This document shows, piece after piece, positions 35,877 to 43,479 of a DNA stretch of 64,000 bases. Each line of letters opens with the position of its first letter. Positions within the stretch are counted from its first letter, which is position 1. Below the pieces are notes generated by a model. The model made no database searches, was not told the origin of the DNA, and saw nothing but the letters and a program-made list of their open reading frames with translations. Origin of the DNA: CALKGK01 sp964649515 (lineage in GTDB: Bacteria; Bacteroidota; Bacteroidia; Flavobacteriales_D; Sanyastnellaceae). The DNA lies in the NCBI GenBank assembly GCA_964649515.1, contig CAZYPV010000007.1, positions 1 through 64,000 of the forward strand. Direction: 5' to 3'. A program made the position numbers and the translations under genes.

Positions 35877-36254
35877 ATGGCTAGGATAGCAGGTATTGAC
35901 TTACCAAGAAACAAGCGAGGCGAAATCGGTCTGACGTACATTTACGGAATCGGACGAAGCAGAGCTAAAGAAATTTTGACGGCAGCGGAAGTTGACCTCA
36001 ACAAAAAAGTTCAAGATTGGGACGATGATGATTTGGCAAAAATCCGTGGTTTCATTCAAGAGAGCTTTAAAGTTGAAGGAGAGTTGCGTTCTGAAACTCA
36101 AACACACATCAAGCGTTTGATGGACATCGGTTGTTACCGAGGAATCCGTCACCGTGTTGGTTTGCCTTTGAGAGGTCAGCGCACCAAAAACAACTCACGT
36201 ACCAGAAAAGGTAGAAGAAAAACAGTTGCTAACAAGAAGAAAGCAGCTAAGTAA
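35877..36254 (+). CDS. rpsM: 30S ribosomal protein uS13
   Basis: This 125-residue head protein contacts P-site tRNA and forms bridges B1a/B1b. MARIAGIDLPRNKRGEIGLTYIYGIG (core GIDLPRNKR) is diagnostic, and the tail is Lys/Arg/Asn-rich. It is the first gene of the alpha-type cluster and is preceded by a hairpin. Confidence 0.99.
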   Translation: MARIAGIDLPRNKRGEIGLTYIYGIGRSRAKEILTAAEVDLNKKVQDWDDDDLAKIRGFIQESFKVEGELRSETQTHIKRLMDIGCYRGIRHRVGLPLRGQRTKNNSRTRKGRRKTVANKKKAAK

Positions 36255-36260
36255 TAATTC

Positions 36261-36292
36261 GGGGATAAACCCCATCGAGTTCATTATGAACT
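36261..36292 (+). promoter_or_regulatory. tandem hairpins between rpsM and rpsK
   Basis: The 60-nt gap holds two adjacent hairpins: GGGG-ATAAA-CCCC (36261-36273) and AGTTCA-TTA-TGAACT (36278-36292, perfect 6-bp stem). This is the longest gap within the alpha-type cluster. Position suggests a regulatory mRNA site, for example for uS4 feedback or mRNA processing; neither is shown. Confidence 0.45.
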
Positions 36293-36314
36293 GAGCACCT
36301 GAACAATAAATGTC

Positions 36315-36698
36315 ATGGCTAAGAACGTCAAGAAAAAGAAAAAGGTTAAAGTAGATGCAGTTGGACAATTGCACGTACAAGCATCCTTTAACAACATCAT
36401 TATCTCGTTAACCAACAATCAAGGGCAAGTGATCTCTTGGTCAAGCGCTGGGAAAATGGGATTCCGTGGGTCGAAGAAAAACACACCTTACGCTGCACAA
36501 GTTGCCGCTGAAGATTGTGGTAAAGAGGCTTACGAACTCGGATTACGCAAAGTAAAAGTCTTTGTGAAAGGCCCAGGGGGTGGTAGAGAGTCTGCTATCC
36601 GTGCGATCCACAACATGGGGATCGAAGTAACTGAAATCATGGATGTGACCCCAATGCCGCACAACGGATGTCGTCCACCGAAAAGAAGAAGAGTATAA
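36315..36698 (+). CDS. rpsK: 30S ribosomal protein uS11
   Basis: This 127-residue platform protein touches mRNA near the E site and the Shine-Dalgarno helix. GQLHVQASFNNIIISLTNNQG (core ASFNNIIISLT) and the terminal PHNGCRPPKRRRV are typical. It starts after the longest intergenic gap of the alpha-type cluster. Confidence 0.99.
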   Translation: MAKNVKKKKKVKVDAVGQLHVQASFNNIIISLTNNQGQVISWSSAGKMGFRGSKKNTPYAAQVAAEDCGKEAYELGLRKVKVFVKGPGGGRESAIRAIHNMGIEVTEIMDVTPMPHNGCRPPKRRRV

Positions 36699-36724
36699 TC
36701 GCTGTTAGTTAAAGAAGAAAAGAC

Positions 36725-37330
36725 ATGGCAAGATATAGAGGACCCAAATCGAAGATTGCACGTAGATTCCGTGAACCAATCTTTGGCCCTGACAAGGCCC
36801 TTGAAAAAAGAGCATACGGCCCAGGTCAACATGGACCTAACAAGCGTAGACCGAAACAATCGGAATACTCTGTTCAGTTGGCTGAAAAGCAAAAAGCAAA
36901 GTATACCTATGGTATTCTTGAGCGTCAGTTTTCAAACATGTTCAAGAAGGCATCATCTAAGCAAGGAATTACAGGTGAAATCCTACTCCAATTGTGCGAA
37001 AGCCGCTTGGACAACACCGTTTTCCGTTTAGGTATTGCACCAACACGTCGTGGAGCGCGCCAGTTGGTATCTCACCGTCACATCACTGTAAACGGTCAAC
37101 TCGTGAACATTCCTTCATACCAACTTCGTCCAGGCGATGTAGTAGGTGTTAGAGAGCGTTCGAAATCACTCGAAACCATCACCAACTCGTTGTCTTCTGG
37201 AAACAGTAAGCACGATTGGCTCGATTGGAACACCCAAGCAATGACCGGTTCATTCCTCGCTGTTCCTACACGTGATCAAATTCCAGAGAACATCAAGGAA
37301 CAATTGATCGTCGAGTTGTACTCTAAATAA
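36725..37330 (+). CDS. rpsD: 30S ribosomal protein uS4, zinc-free type
   Basis: This 201-residue primary binder of the 16S 5' domain has no N-terminal zinc-finger cysteines (MARYRGPKSKIARRFREP). Its S4 RNA-binding domain (RLDNTVFRLGIAPTRRGARQ, core DNTVFRLG) is intact. uS4 is the autorepressor of the alpha operon in both E. coli and Bacillus, which makes the nearby hairpins worth a look. Confidence 0.99.
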   Translation: MARYRGPKSKIARRFREPIFGPDKALEKRAYGPGQHGPNKRRPKQSEYSVQLAEKQKAKYTYGILERQFSNMFKKASSKQGITGEILLQLCESRLDNTVFRLGIAPTRRGARQLVSHRHITVNGQLVNIPSYQLRPGDVVGVRERSKSLETITNSLSSGNSKHDWLDWNTQAMTGSFLAVPTRDQIPENIKEQLIVELYSK

Positions 37331-37351
37331 TCACTAATCCTCGCATTGAAT

Positions 37352-38344
37352 ATGGCTATTCTAGATTTTCAGAAACCAGATAAAGTAATCATGATTGAAT
37401 CGAACGACTTCAAAGGTCAGTTCGAATTCAGACCACTGGAACCAGGTTTCGGTATCACCATCGGGAATGCCTTGCGCAGGATTCTTCTCTCTTCACTTGA
37501 AGGATATGCTATCACTTCATTGAAAATGGAAGGCGTGGACCACGAGTTCGCAACTGTGAAAGGTATTGTTGAAGACGTCACTGAAATGATCCTCAACCTA
37601 AAGCAGGTTCGTTTCAAACAACAAATTGCAGATACAGACACAGAACGTGTGTTGGTAAACATTACTGGACAAGATGCTTTGACCGCGGGCGACCTCGGCA
37701 AGTTCACAAGCGCTTTCCAAGTATTGAACCCAGACCACGTAATCTGTAGAATGGATCCTAGCGTTAAGATCAACATGGAGTTGAACATCACGAAAGGTCG
37801 TGGGTACGTTCCCTCCGAAGAAAATAAAGTTGAAGGAGCCCCCATTGGAACCATCTTCATCGATTCGATCTTTACTCCAATTAGAAACGTGAAGTACTCC
37901 ATCGAGAACTTCCGTGTGGAACAAAAAACGGATTACGAGAAGTTGATCATGGACATCGATTGCGACGGTTCAATCTCGCCAAAAGATGCCCTCCAAGAAG
38001 CAGCGAAAATTCTTATCCACCACTTCATGCTCTTTAGTGATGAAAAAATCACTCTAGAAAGCGAAGAGAAGGCGGAAACAGAAGAATTCGACGAGACTTC
38101 ATTGCACATGAGACAGTTGTTGAAAACCAAATTGGTGGATATGGACTTGTCTGTTAGAGCTCTGAACTGTTTGAAAGCTGCCGATATTGAAACTTTAGGA
38201 GACCTCGTTTCTTACAATAAGAATGACTTGTTGAAGTTCAGAAACTTTGGTAAGAAGTCTTTGACAGAGTTGGAAGACTTGGTTGACAATAAAGGGCTGT
38301 CGTTTGGAATGAACGTAGCGAAATATAAATTAGATAAAGAATAA
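37352..38344 (+). CDS. rpoA: DNA-directed RNA polymerase subunit alpha
   Basis: This 330-residue protein has the N-terminal dimerisation domain (about 1-230, with GFGITIGNALRRILLSS near 28-44) and a C-terminal domain (about 250-320, LSVRALNCLKAADIETLGDL) that binds UP elements and activators. I use ATG 37352 (MAILDF); the frame starts two codons earlier at a TTG. It keeps the standard place between rpsD and rplQ. Confidence 0.98.
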   Translation: MAILDFQKPDKVIMIESNDFKGQFEFRPLEPGFGITIGNALRRILLSSLEGYAITSLKMEGVDHEFATVKGIVEDVTEMILNLKQVRFKQQIADTDTERVLVNITGQDALTAGDLGKFTSAFQVLNPDHVICRMDPSVKINMELNITKGRGYVPSEENKVEGAPIGTIFIDSIFTPIRNVKYSIENFRVEQKTDYEKLIMDIDCDGSISPKDALQEAAKILIHHFMLFSDEKITLESEEKAETEEFDETSLHMRQLLKTKLVDMDLSVRALNCLKAADIETLGDLVSYNKNDLLKFRNFGKKSLTELEDLVDNKGLSFGMNVAKYKLDKE

Positions 38345-38380
38345 GCGGATAAGTCACTGACTTATTGAACACCTATATCC

Positions 38381-38977
38381 ATGAGACACGGTAAAAAATT
38401 TAACCACCTTGGTAGAAAAACTGCTCACCGTCAGGCGATGCTAGCTAACATGGCTTCTTCGCTTATTGAACACAAAAGAATCAATACTACGGTAGCAAAA
38501 GCAAAAGCACTTCGTCAATACGTAGAGCCTTTGATTACAAAGTCGAAAGACGATTCAACGCACTCTCGTCGTGTTTGCTTTTCATACTTGAAAAACAAAT
38601 ATGCAGTAACCGAACTCTTCAGAGAAATTGCTCCTAAGGTAGCAACTCGTGAAGGTGGTTACACGAGAATCATCAAAACGGGCTACCGTCTTGGTGACAG
38701 CGCTGAAATGTGCATGATTGAATTGGTTGACTTCAACGAAATCTACGGAGGGAGTGAGAAGAAAGCTAAAACAAGAAGAAGCAGAAGAGGCGGTGCTAAG
38801 AAAGTAGTTGACGCAGCAACTGAGGTTGCAGCAGAAGTGAAAGACGCAGCGAACGACGCAGCAGAAGCAGTTGCCGATGTAGCATCTGATGCAGCAGAAG
38901 AAGTGAAAAATGTAGCAGAAGACATCAAGAACAAAGTTGATGGCGAAGATGCTGCCGATGATAAAAAAGAGGCTTAA
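38381..38977 (+). CDS. rplQ: 50S ribosomal protein bL17 with an extended acidic/alanine-rich tail
   Basis: The first about 125 residues are a standard bL17 (MRHGKKFNHLGRKTAHRQAML; ending IELVDFNEIYG). A basic patch (KKAKTRRSRRGGAKK) and about 60 residues made almost only of Ala, Asp, Glu, Val, Lys and Asn follow, giving 198 residues against about 120 in most bacteria. The tail has a heptad/undecad-like AAxEVKxxA pattern, likely a charged helix. It ends the ribosomal operon. Confidence 0.97.
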   Translation: MRHGKKFNHLGRKTAHRQAMLANMASSLIEHKRINTTVAKAKALRQYVEPLITKSKDDSTHSRRVCFSYLKNKYAVTELFREIAPKVATREGGYTRIIKTGYRLGDSAEMCMIELVDFNEIYGGSEKKAKTRRSRRGGAKKVVDAATEVAAEVKDAANDAAEAVADVASDAAEEVKNVAEDIKNKVDGEDAADDKKEA

Positions 38978-39002
38978 TCATTGGCCAATTGAAATAGTAC
39001 TT

Positions 39003-39034
39003 AAAAGGATAGCTCATCAGCTATCCTTTTTTTT
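39003..39034 (+). terminator. strong intrinsic terminator of the ribosomal operon
   Basis: A perfect 12-bp stem (39003-39014 with 39019-39030) around the loop CATC is followed by an eight-T run (39027-39034). It lies 26 nt after the rplQ stop and separates the ribosomal operon from carA. Confidence 0.92.
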
Positions 39035-39094
39035 GTTCAATAGGTGTTGAAATCTTCAAGATGCCAGCATGCTCCTTTCTTCACCTTCAAAATG

Positions 39095-39102
39095 TATCTT
39101 TG
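39095..39102 (+). promoter_or_regulatory. -7 promoter element 4 nt upstream of the carA start
   Basis: TATCTTTG matches TAnnTTTG exactly and is followed by CCCC and then the carA ATG at 39107. Transcription would begin at or within a few nt of the start codon. No good TTTG -33 box is visible. Confidence 0.6.
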
Positions 39103-39106
39103 CCCC

Positions 39107-40222
39107 ATGCAAAAAGAGAATCAGCAGTCTGCAGTCCTTGTTCTGGAAGATGGAAAGGTCTTCCATGGAAAGGCAGCCGGAATCCTCGGGAAAACCAGCG
39201 GTGAAATCGCCTTCAATACGGGTATGTACGGTTATCAAGAGATATTTACCGACCCGAGTTACCTCGGTCAAATTTTGATCATGACTACGGCGCACATCGG
39301 TAATTATGGCGTGCACCCTGATGAAGTAGAATCTGAAGGACTGAAAATCGCTGGTGTGGTTTCAAAAAAGTTCTCTGAAATTTATAGTAGAGCCGCAGGA
39401 AATGCGTCTCTTCAAGATTACTTGGAGAAAGATAAAGTGGTTGCCATTTGTGATGTTGATACGCGCGCGCTCGTGAGGTACATCCGAGAAAAAGGAGCAA
39501 TGAACGCCATCATTTGTAGCGACGGAACACCCATCGACGAACTCAAAGAAGCGGTAAAACAGGTTCCTTCTATGGAGGGCTTGGAGCTCAGTTCACGGGT
39601 GTCCACCAAGGAGGTGTATTCGGTTGGAGATGAACATTCAGCGGTGAAAGTAGCTTTGCTCGATTTGGGAGTGAAAACAAACATCGTACGCTGCCTTACT
39701 GAACGCGGATGCCACGTTACTGTTTATCCAATGAGCACACCGCCCGAAAAAATCTTAGCAACGAATCCGAGTGGAATCATGCTTTCGAACGGACCAGGAG
39801 ATCCGCAAGCCATGGTTGAGACCATTGAGAATGTGAAGGTGCTGATCGATTCCAAAACACCCGTTTTCGGTATTTGTCTCGGACACCAAATCATTGCCTT
39901 AAGTCAAGGACTTAAAACGGAGAAGATGTTTAACGGACATCGTGGAGTAAATCACCCCATTAAGAATCTCCTCACTGGAAAATGTGAAGTAACGTCACAA
40001 AATCACGGCTTCGTTGTAAACCGCGAAGACGCTGAGAGGCGGGAAGACATTGTAGTCAGTCACGTGCACTTGAACGACGGTACTTTGGCGGGGATTCGAT
40101 TGAAGAATGCTCCGGTATTCTCCGTTCAATACCACCCAGAAGCATCTGCTGGACCGCACGACAGTAGATACCTCTTCGATGAATTCGTGGAGAACATGAA
40201 ATCAACAGCAATACATCACTAA
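39107..40222 (+). CDS. carA: carbamoyl-phosphate synthase small subunit
   Basis: This 371-residue glutaminase subunit feeds ammonia to CarB for carbamoyl phosphate, a precursor of arginine and pyrimidines. The N-terminal CPSase domain is followed by a class I amidotransferase domain with nucleophile Cys257 (GICLGHQ) and the HPEA motif. I choose ATG 39107 because a promoter element lies just upstream and longer versions would read through it; ATG 39092 is an alternative. carB is not adjacent. It shares a short 12-nt gap with eno. Confidence 0.95.
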   Translation: MQKENQQSAVLVLEDGKVFHGKAAGILGKTSGEIAFNTGMYGYQEIFTDPSYLGQILIMTTAHIGNYGVHPDEVESEGLKIAGVVSKKFSEIYSRAAGNASLQDYLEKDKVVAICDVDTRALVRYIREKGAMNAIICSDGTPIDELKEAVKQVPSMEGLELSSRVSTKEVYSVGDEHSAVKVALLDLGVKTNIVRCLTERGCHVTVYPMSTPPEKILATNPSGIMLSNGPGDPQAMVETIENVKVLIDSKTPVFGICLGHQIIALSQGLKTEKMFNGHRGVNHPIKNLLTGKCEVTSQNHGFVVNREDAERREDIVVSHVHLNDGTLAGIRLKNAPVFSVQYHPEASAGPHDSRYLFDEFVENMKSTAIHH

Positions 40223-40234
40223 AGAAATTAAGAT

Positions 40235-41512
40235 ATGAGTTATATAGCCAGAGTACATGCTCGACAGATTTTGGATTCCAGAGGAAACCCAACCGTCGAG
40301 GTTGATGTGATTACAGATCAAGGAGTTTTAGGAAGAGCAGCCGTGCCATCAGGAGCCTCAACTGGAGTACACGAAGCAGTTGAACTTCGAGATAAGGATG
40401 CTGGGATGTACATGGGGAAAGGTGTACTCAAGGCTGTAGAGAACGTCAATACGGTTTTGAATGAAGAGCTCAATGGCGCTTATATTTTTGACCAGAACTT
40501 GATTGACCGCGCAATGATGGGGATTGATGGCTCGGAAAACAAAGCCATTCTTGGAGCCAATGCTATCCTTGGAGTATCTCTTGCCGTAGCAAAAGCTGCT
40601 GCTGAGTCCTTAGGACAGCCCTTGTATCGATACATTGGCGGGGTGAGCGCAAATACATTGCCGGTCCCCATGATGAACATCATCAATGGAGGTTCCCACG
40701 CCGATAATAAAATTGATATTCAAGAATTCATGATCATGCCAGTGGGTGCGAACAGTTTTTCTGAATCATTGAGAATGGGAACGGAGATTTTCCACCACCT
40801 AAAATCAGTGCTACAGAAAATGGGGATGTCAACCAACGTTGGTGACGAAGGTGGTTTTGCTCCCAACTTGCAGAGCAATGAAGATGGAATTAAGGTGGTG
40901 CTTCAAGCGATTGAAAAAGCGGGTTACCGCCCAGGAGAGGATGTACTTCTTGCCCTCGACGCCGCTTCATCTGAATTTTACAACGAGGAAAAAGGAAAGT
41001 ATATTTTTGAGTCCACAGGCGATGAGATGTCTGGAGCTGAACTGGTCGATTTCTGGGCAGAAATGTCGAGCAAGTACCCCATCATTTCAATTGAAGATGG
41101 TTGTGCTGAGGACGACTGGGATGCTTGGAAACTGATGACGGAGCGTCTAGGAGATAAGGTGCAGTTGGTGGGAGATGATTTGTTCGTAACGAATACAAAA
41201 CGTCTCCAGCGAGGCATTAGCGAAAACATCGCCAATTCAATATTGGTGAAGGTGAACCAAATTGGTACCCTAACGGAAACGATGGAAGCGGTAGAAATGG
41301 CCCACAGAGCTAAATTTACCAGTGTAATGTCTCACCGATCAGGAGAAACCGAAGACAGCACGATTGCAGATCTCGCTGTAGCTTTGAATACGGGGCAAAT
41401 CAAAACGGGCTCTGCTTCGCGCTCAGACCGGATTGCGAAATACAACCAGTTGCTTCGTATTGAAGAACAATTAGGAAAAATGGCCTACTTCCCAGGAAAG
41501 AATTTCCGATAA
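40235..41512 (+). CDS. eno: enolase
   Basis: This 425-residue glycolytic enzyme interconverts 2-phosphoglycerate and phosphoenolpyruvate. Family landmarks are GASTGVHEAVELRD near the N-terminus, the metal/catalytic motifs SIEDG, GDDLFVTN and KVNQIGT, and the SHRSGETED signature. It is cotranscribed with carA (12 nt apart) and followed by a strong terminator. Codon choice suggests high expression. Confidence 0.98.
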   Translation: MSYIARVHARQILDSRGNPTVEVDVITDQGVLGRAAVPSGASTGVHEAVELRDKDAGMYMGKGVLKAVENVNTVLNEELNGAYIFDQNLIDRAMMGIDGSENKAILGANAILGVSLAVAKAAAESLGQPLYRYIGGVSANTLPVPMMNIINGGSHADNKIDIQEFMIMPVGANSFSESLRMGTEIFHHLKSVLQKMGMSTNVGDEGGFAPNLQSNEDGIKVVLQAIEKAGYRPGEDVLLALDAASSEFYNEEKGKYIFESTGDEMSGAELVDFWAEMSSKYPIISIEDGCAEDDWDAWKLMTERLGDKVQLVGDDLFVTNTKRLQRGISENIANSILVKVNQIGTLTETMEAVEMAHRAKFTSVMSHRSGETEDSTIADLAVALNTGQIKTGSASRSDRIAKYNQLLRIEEQLGKMAYFPGKNFR

Positions 41513-41539
41513 GAAGGCACTGATAAAAAAGACACATTT

Positions 41540-41578
41540 AAAGCCCTGGAGCATATCGCTTCGGGGCTTTTTGTTTTT
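41540..41578 (+). terminator. strong intrinsic terminator after eno
   Basis: A 13-bp stem (41540-41552 with 41558-41570, including two G-T pairs) around ATATC is followed by TTGTTTTT. It lies 27 nt beyond the eno stop. Confidence 0.92.
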
Positions 41579-41876
41579 GATGACGGAAGAAACCTTCAAA
41601 CAGAGACAGATCGTTCTATTCGTGGGGTGAAATTGTATTGCTGACCTTGATCCCTTGCCCTTTTTCTAATGTTGGTGTCAAGAGAAAATCTTGATTTCCC
41701 ATGAAGGGATTTCATAAGGAGAAGAACAAAATGACTTCTTTGATGATTGATAGGTAGGGTGATGGGCAATTGGTTTGTAAAAGAGATGTTGGAAGCCTAA
41801 GCATCATCTTTCGCTTTCAGTGGAAGCAAGTTGAAACCTTTTGTTCTTGTAGAACGCCAAATTTAATTGAATTCCT
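41579..41876 (+). other. intergenic region without a recognised gene
   Basis: About 300 nt between the eno terminator and the next ATG. I see no convincing open reading frame, tRNA, known RNA or perfect TAnnTTTG box here. TTTG occurrences at about 41770 and 41839 are the only candidate promoter pieces. It probably holds the promoter of the 508-residue protein and may hide an unknown RNA. Confidence 0.4.
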
Positions 41877-43403
41877 ATGAAGCCATCAAACGAATTGTTT
41901 GAGTTGATCAAATCGCTGAGTAAAAGTGAAAAGCGCTTTTTTAAGTTGGCCTCTTCTCTCCAAACGGGAGATAAGAACTACCTGAAAATATTTGATGCTA
42001 TTGATAAGCAGAGTGAGTACGATGAAAATGCCATCAAACATCAATTTCGTAAAGAAACCTTCATCAAGCACTTCCCCTCTGAGAAGAATCACCTCTATAA
42101 GTTGATCCTGAAGAGTCTGAGATCTTATCACAGTGATAATTCGGTGAGCTCGATTCTCAAACAGGAGATCAAGAATATTGAGATCCTCTTCCACAAAGCT
42201 CTCTTTAAAGAATGCAATAAGTTCCTCATGCGTGCGAAGAAGATGGCCATCGAGCACGAAAAGTTTTACTACCTCTTTGAGCTCATTTCTTGGGAGAAGA
42301 TGTTGTTAGAAGAGGCGCTGGAAGATGGTCAGTTTACAAAGGATTTGGACACCCTCATCATCGAAGAGCAAGAGGTGATAGAAAAACTTCGCAACTTGGC
42401 GGCCTACCATGTGCTTTATAGCAAAATCAATTACGTCTTCAGAAGTGGTGGTTTTGTGAGGAATGAGGAGGATCGCCGTTTGGTGGAAGAAATTGCCAAC
42501 CATCCTTTAATTAAGGGTAAAAATACTGCTCTCAGTAGTCGAGCCGCCACCATTTGCTACTATACCCAAGGTTTTTGTCAGCTCGCTCATGGGAACTACG
42601 ATTTGGCTCAAACCAAATTCGCCCGAGTAAAAGAAATTCTCGATCAAAATCCACACATCAGAAAGGACCTGGGTAAACGTTATGTGAGAACCTTGAATAA
42701 TTTGGTGATGTGTCTGCTCGATAAAAAAGACTACGCCGCAGTGAAGGAACTGGTAACGGAATCCCGCGCAATGGTGGGTACACCTGGTTTCAAAGCCATC
42801 GATATTCGAGTGAGCATTTTCAGAAATACACACCTTGCAGAACTTCAGATGTACCATCAAACTGGAGATTTTGACCGCGGAATAGAGGCGGTTGAAGAGA
42901 TTCTGAAAGGGATGGAGGCTTACGAAGGAAAGATGCACAAAGAGCAAGAGCTCACCTTTTTCTATCAAATTGCCTATGCGTATTTCGGAGCCGGTTTGTA
43001 CAACAAAGCGTTGTTCTGGATCAATAAGGTATTGAACGATAACGAAAACACTTTGCGTCAAGACATCTACTCCTATGCTCGCTTGTTCAATTTGGTGATC
43101 CACTACGAACTCGGAAACATGGACTTGTTGGAGTATATTACCAAGTCAACCCATCGTTATTTGAGCAAGCGCCAGCGCGACTATACGATGGAAAAGTTGA
43201 TCATTGATAGCGTTCGTAAACTCATTCGAGCAAGCAACGTCATCGATCGTAAAGATCTATTCATCAATTTCAGAAGCGATCTCGAATTGATGAAGGCCAA
43301 TCCAGAGCACCGGGTGGTTTTCAAATACTTCGATTTCATCAAGTGGGTGGACAGTAAAATTGAAAACGCCACTTTCGCCGAGACCATCAAGAACGCGGTG
43401 TAA
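41877..43403 (+). CDS. large helical (TPR-like) protein of unknown function
   Basis: This 508-residue protein has no signal peptide and no membrane segment. It is almost wholly alpha-helical with repeated pairs such as YYTQGFCQLAHGNYDLAQTKF and YQIAYAYFGAGLYNKALFWI, suggesting a TPR-like solenoid from about residue 215 on. The N-terminus (LFELIKSLSKSEKRFFKL) looks like a conserved opening. I know similar conserved hypotheticals in Bacteroidota but no function. It stands alone between two terminators. Confidence 0.75.
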   Translation: MKPSNELFELIKSLSKSEKRFFKLASSLQTGDKNYLKIFDAIDKQSEYDENAIKHQFRKETFIKHFPSEKNHLYKLILKSLRSYHSDNSVSSILKQEIKNIEILFHKALFKECNKFLMRAKKMAIEHEKFYYLFELISWEKMLLEEALEDGQFTKDLDTLIIEEQEVIEKLRNLAAYHVLYSKINYVFRSGGFVRNEEDRRLVEEIANHPLIKGKNTALSSRAATICYYTQGFCQLAHGNYDLAQTKFARVKEILDQNPHIRKDLGKRYVRTLNNLVMCLLDKKDYAAVKELVTESRAMVGTPGFKAIDIRVSIFRNTHLAELQMYHQTGDFDRGIEAVEEILKGMEAYEGKMHKEQELTFFYQIAYAYFGAGLYNKALFWINKVLNDNENTLRQDIYSYARLFNLVIHYELGNMDLLEYITKSTHRYLSKRQRDYTMEKLIIDSVRKLIRASNVIDRKDLFINFRSDLELMKANPEHRVVFKYFDFIKWVDSKIENATFAETIKNAV

Positions 43404-43423
43404 AGAGGGTAGTAACCTTATTG

Positions 43424-43461
43424 AAAAAGGGCTGATCTCGTAAAGAAATCAGCCCTTTTTT
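43424..43461. terminator. bidirectional terminator between convergent genes
   Basis: A perfect 13-bp stem (43424-43436 with 43448-43460) has A-runs on the left and T-runs on the right, so it can end transcription of both the 508-residue protein gene and the convergent OmpA-like gene. Confidence 0.9.
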
Positions 43462-43479
43462 AATGCTATTCGTTGATGC

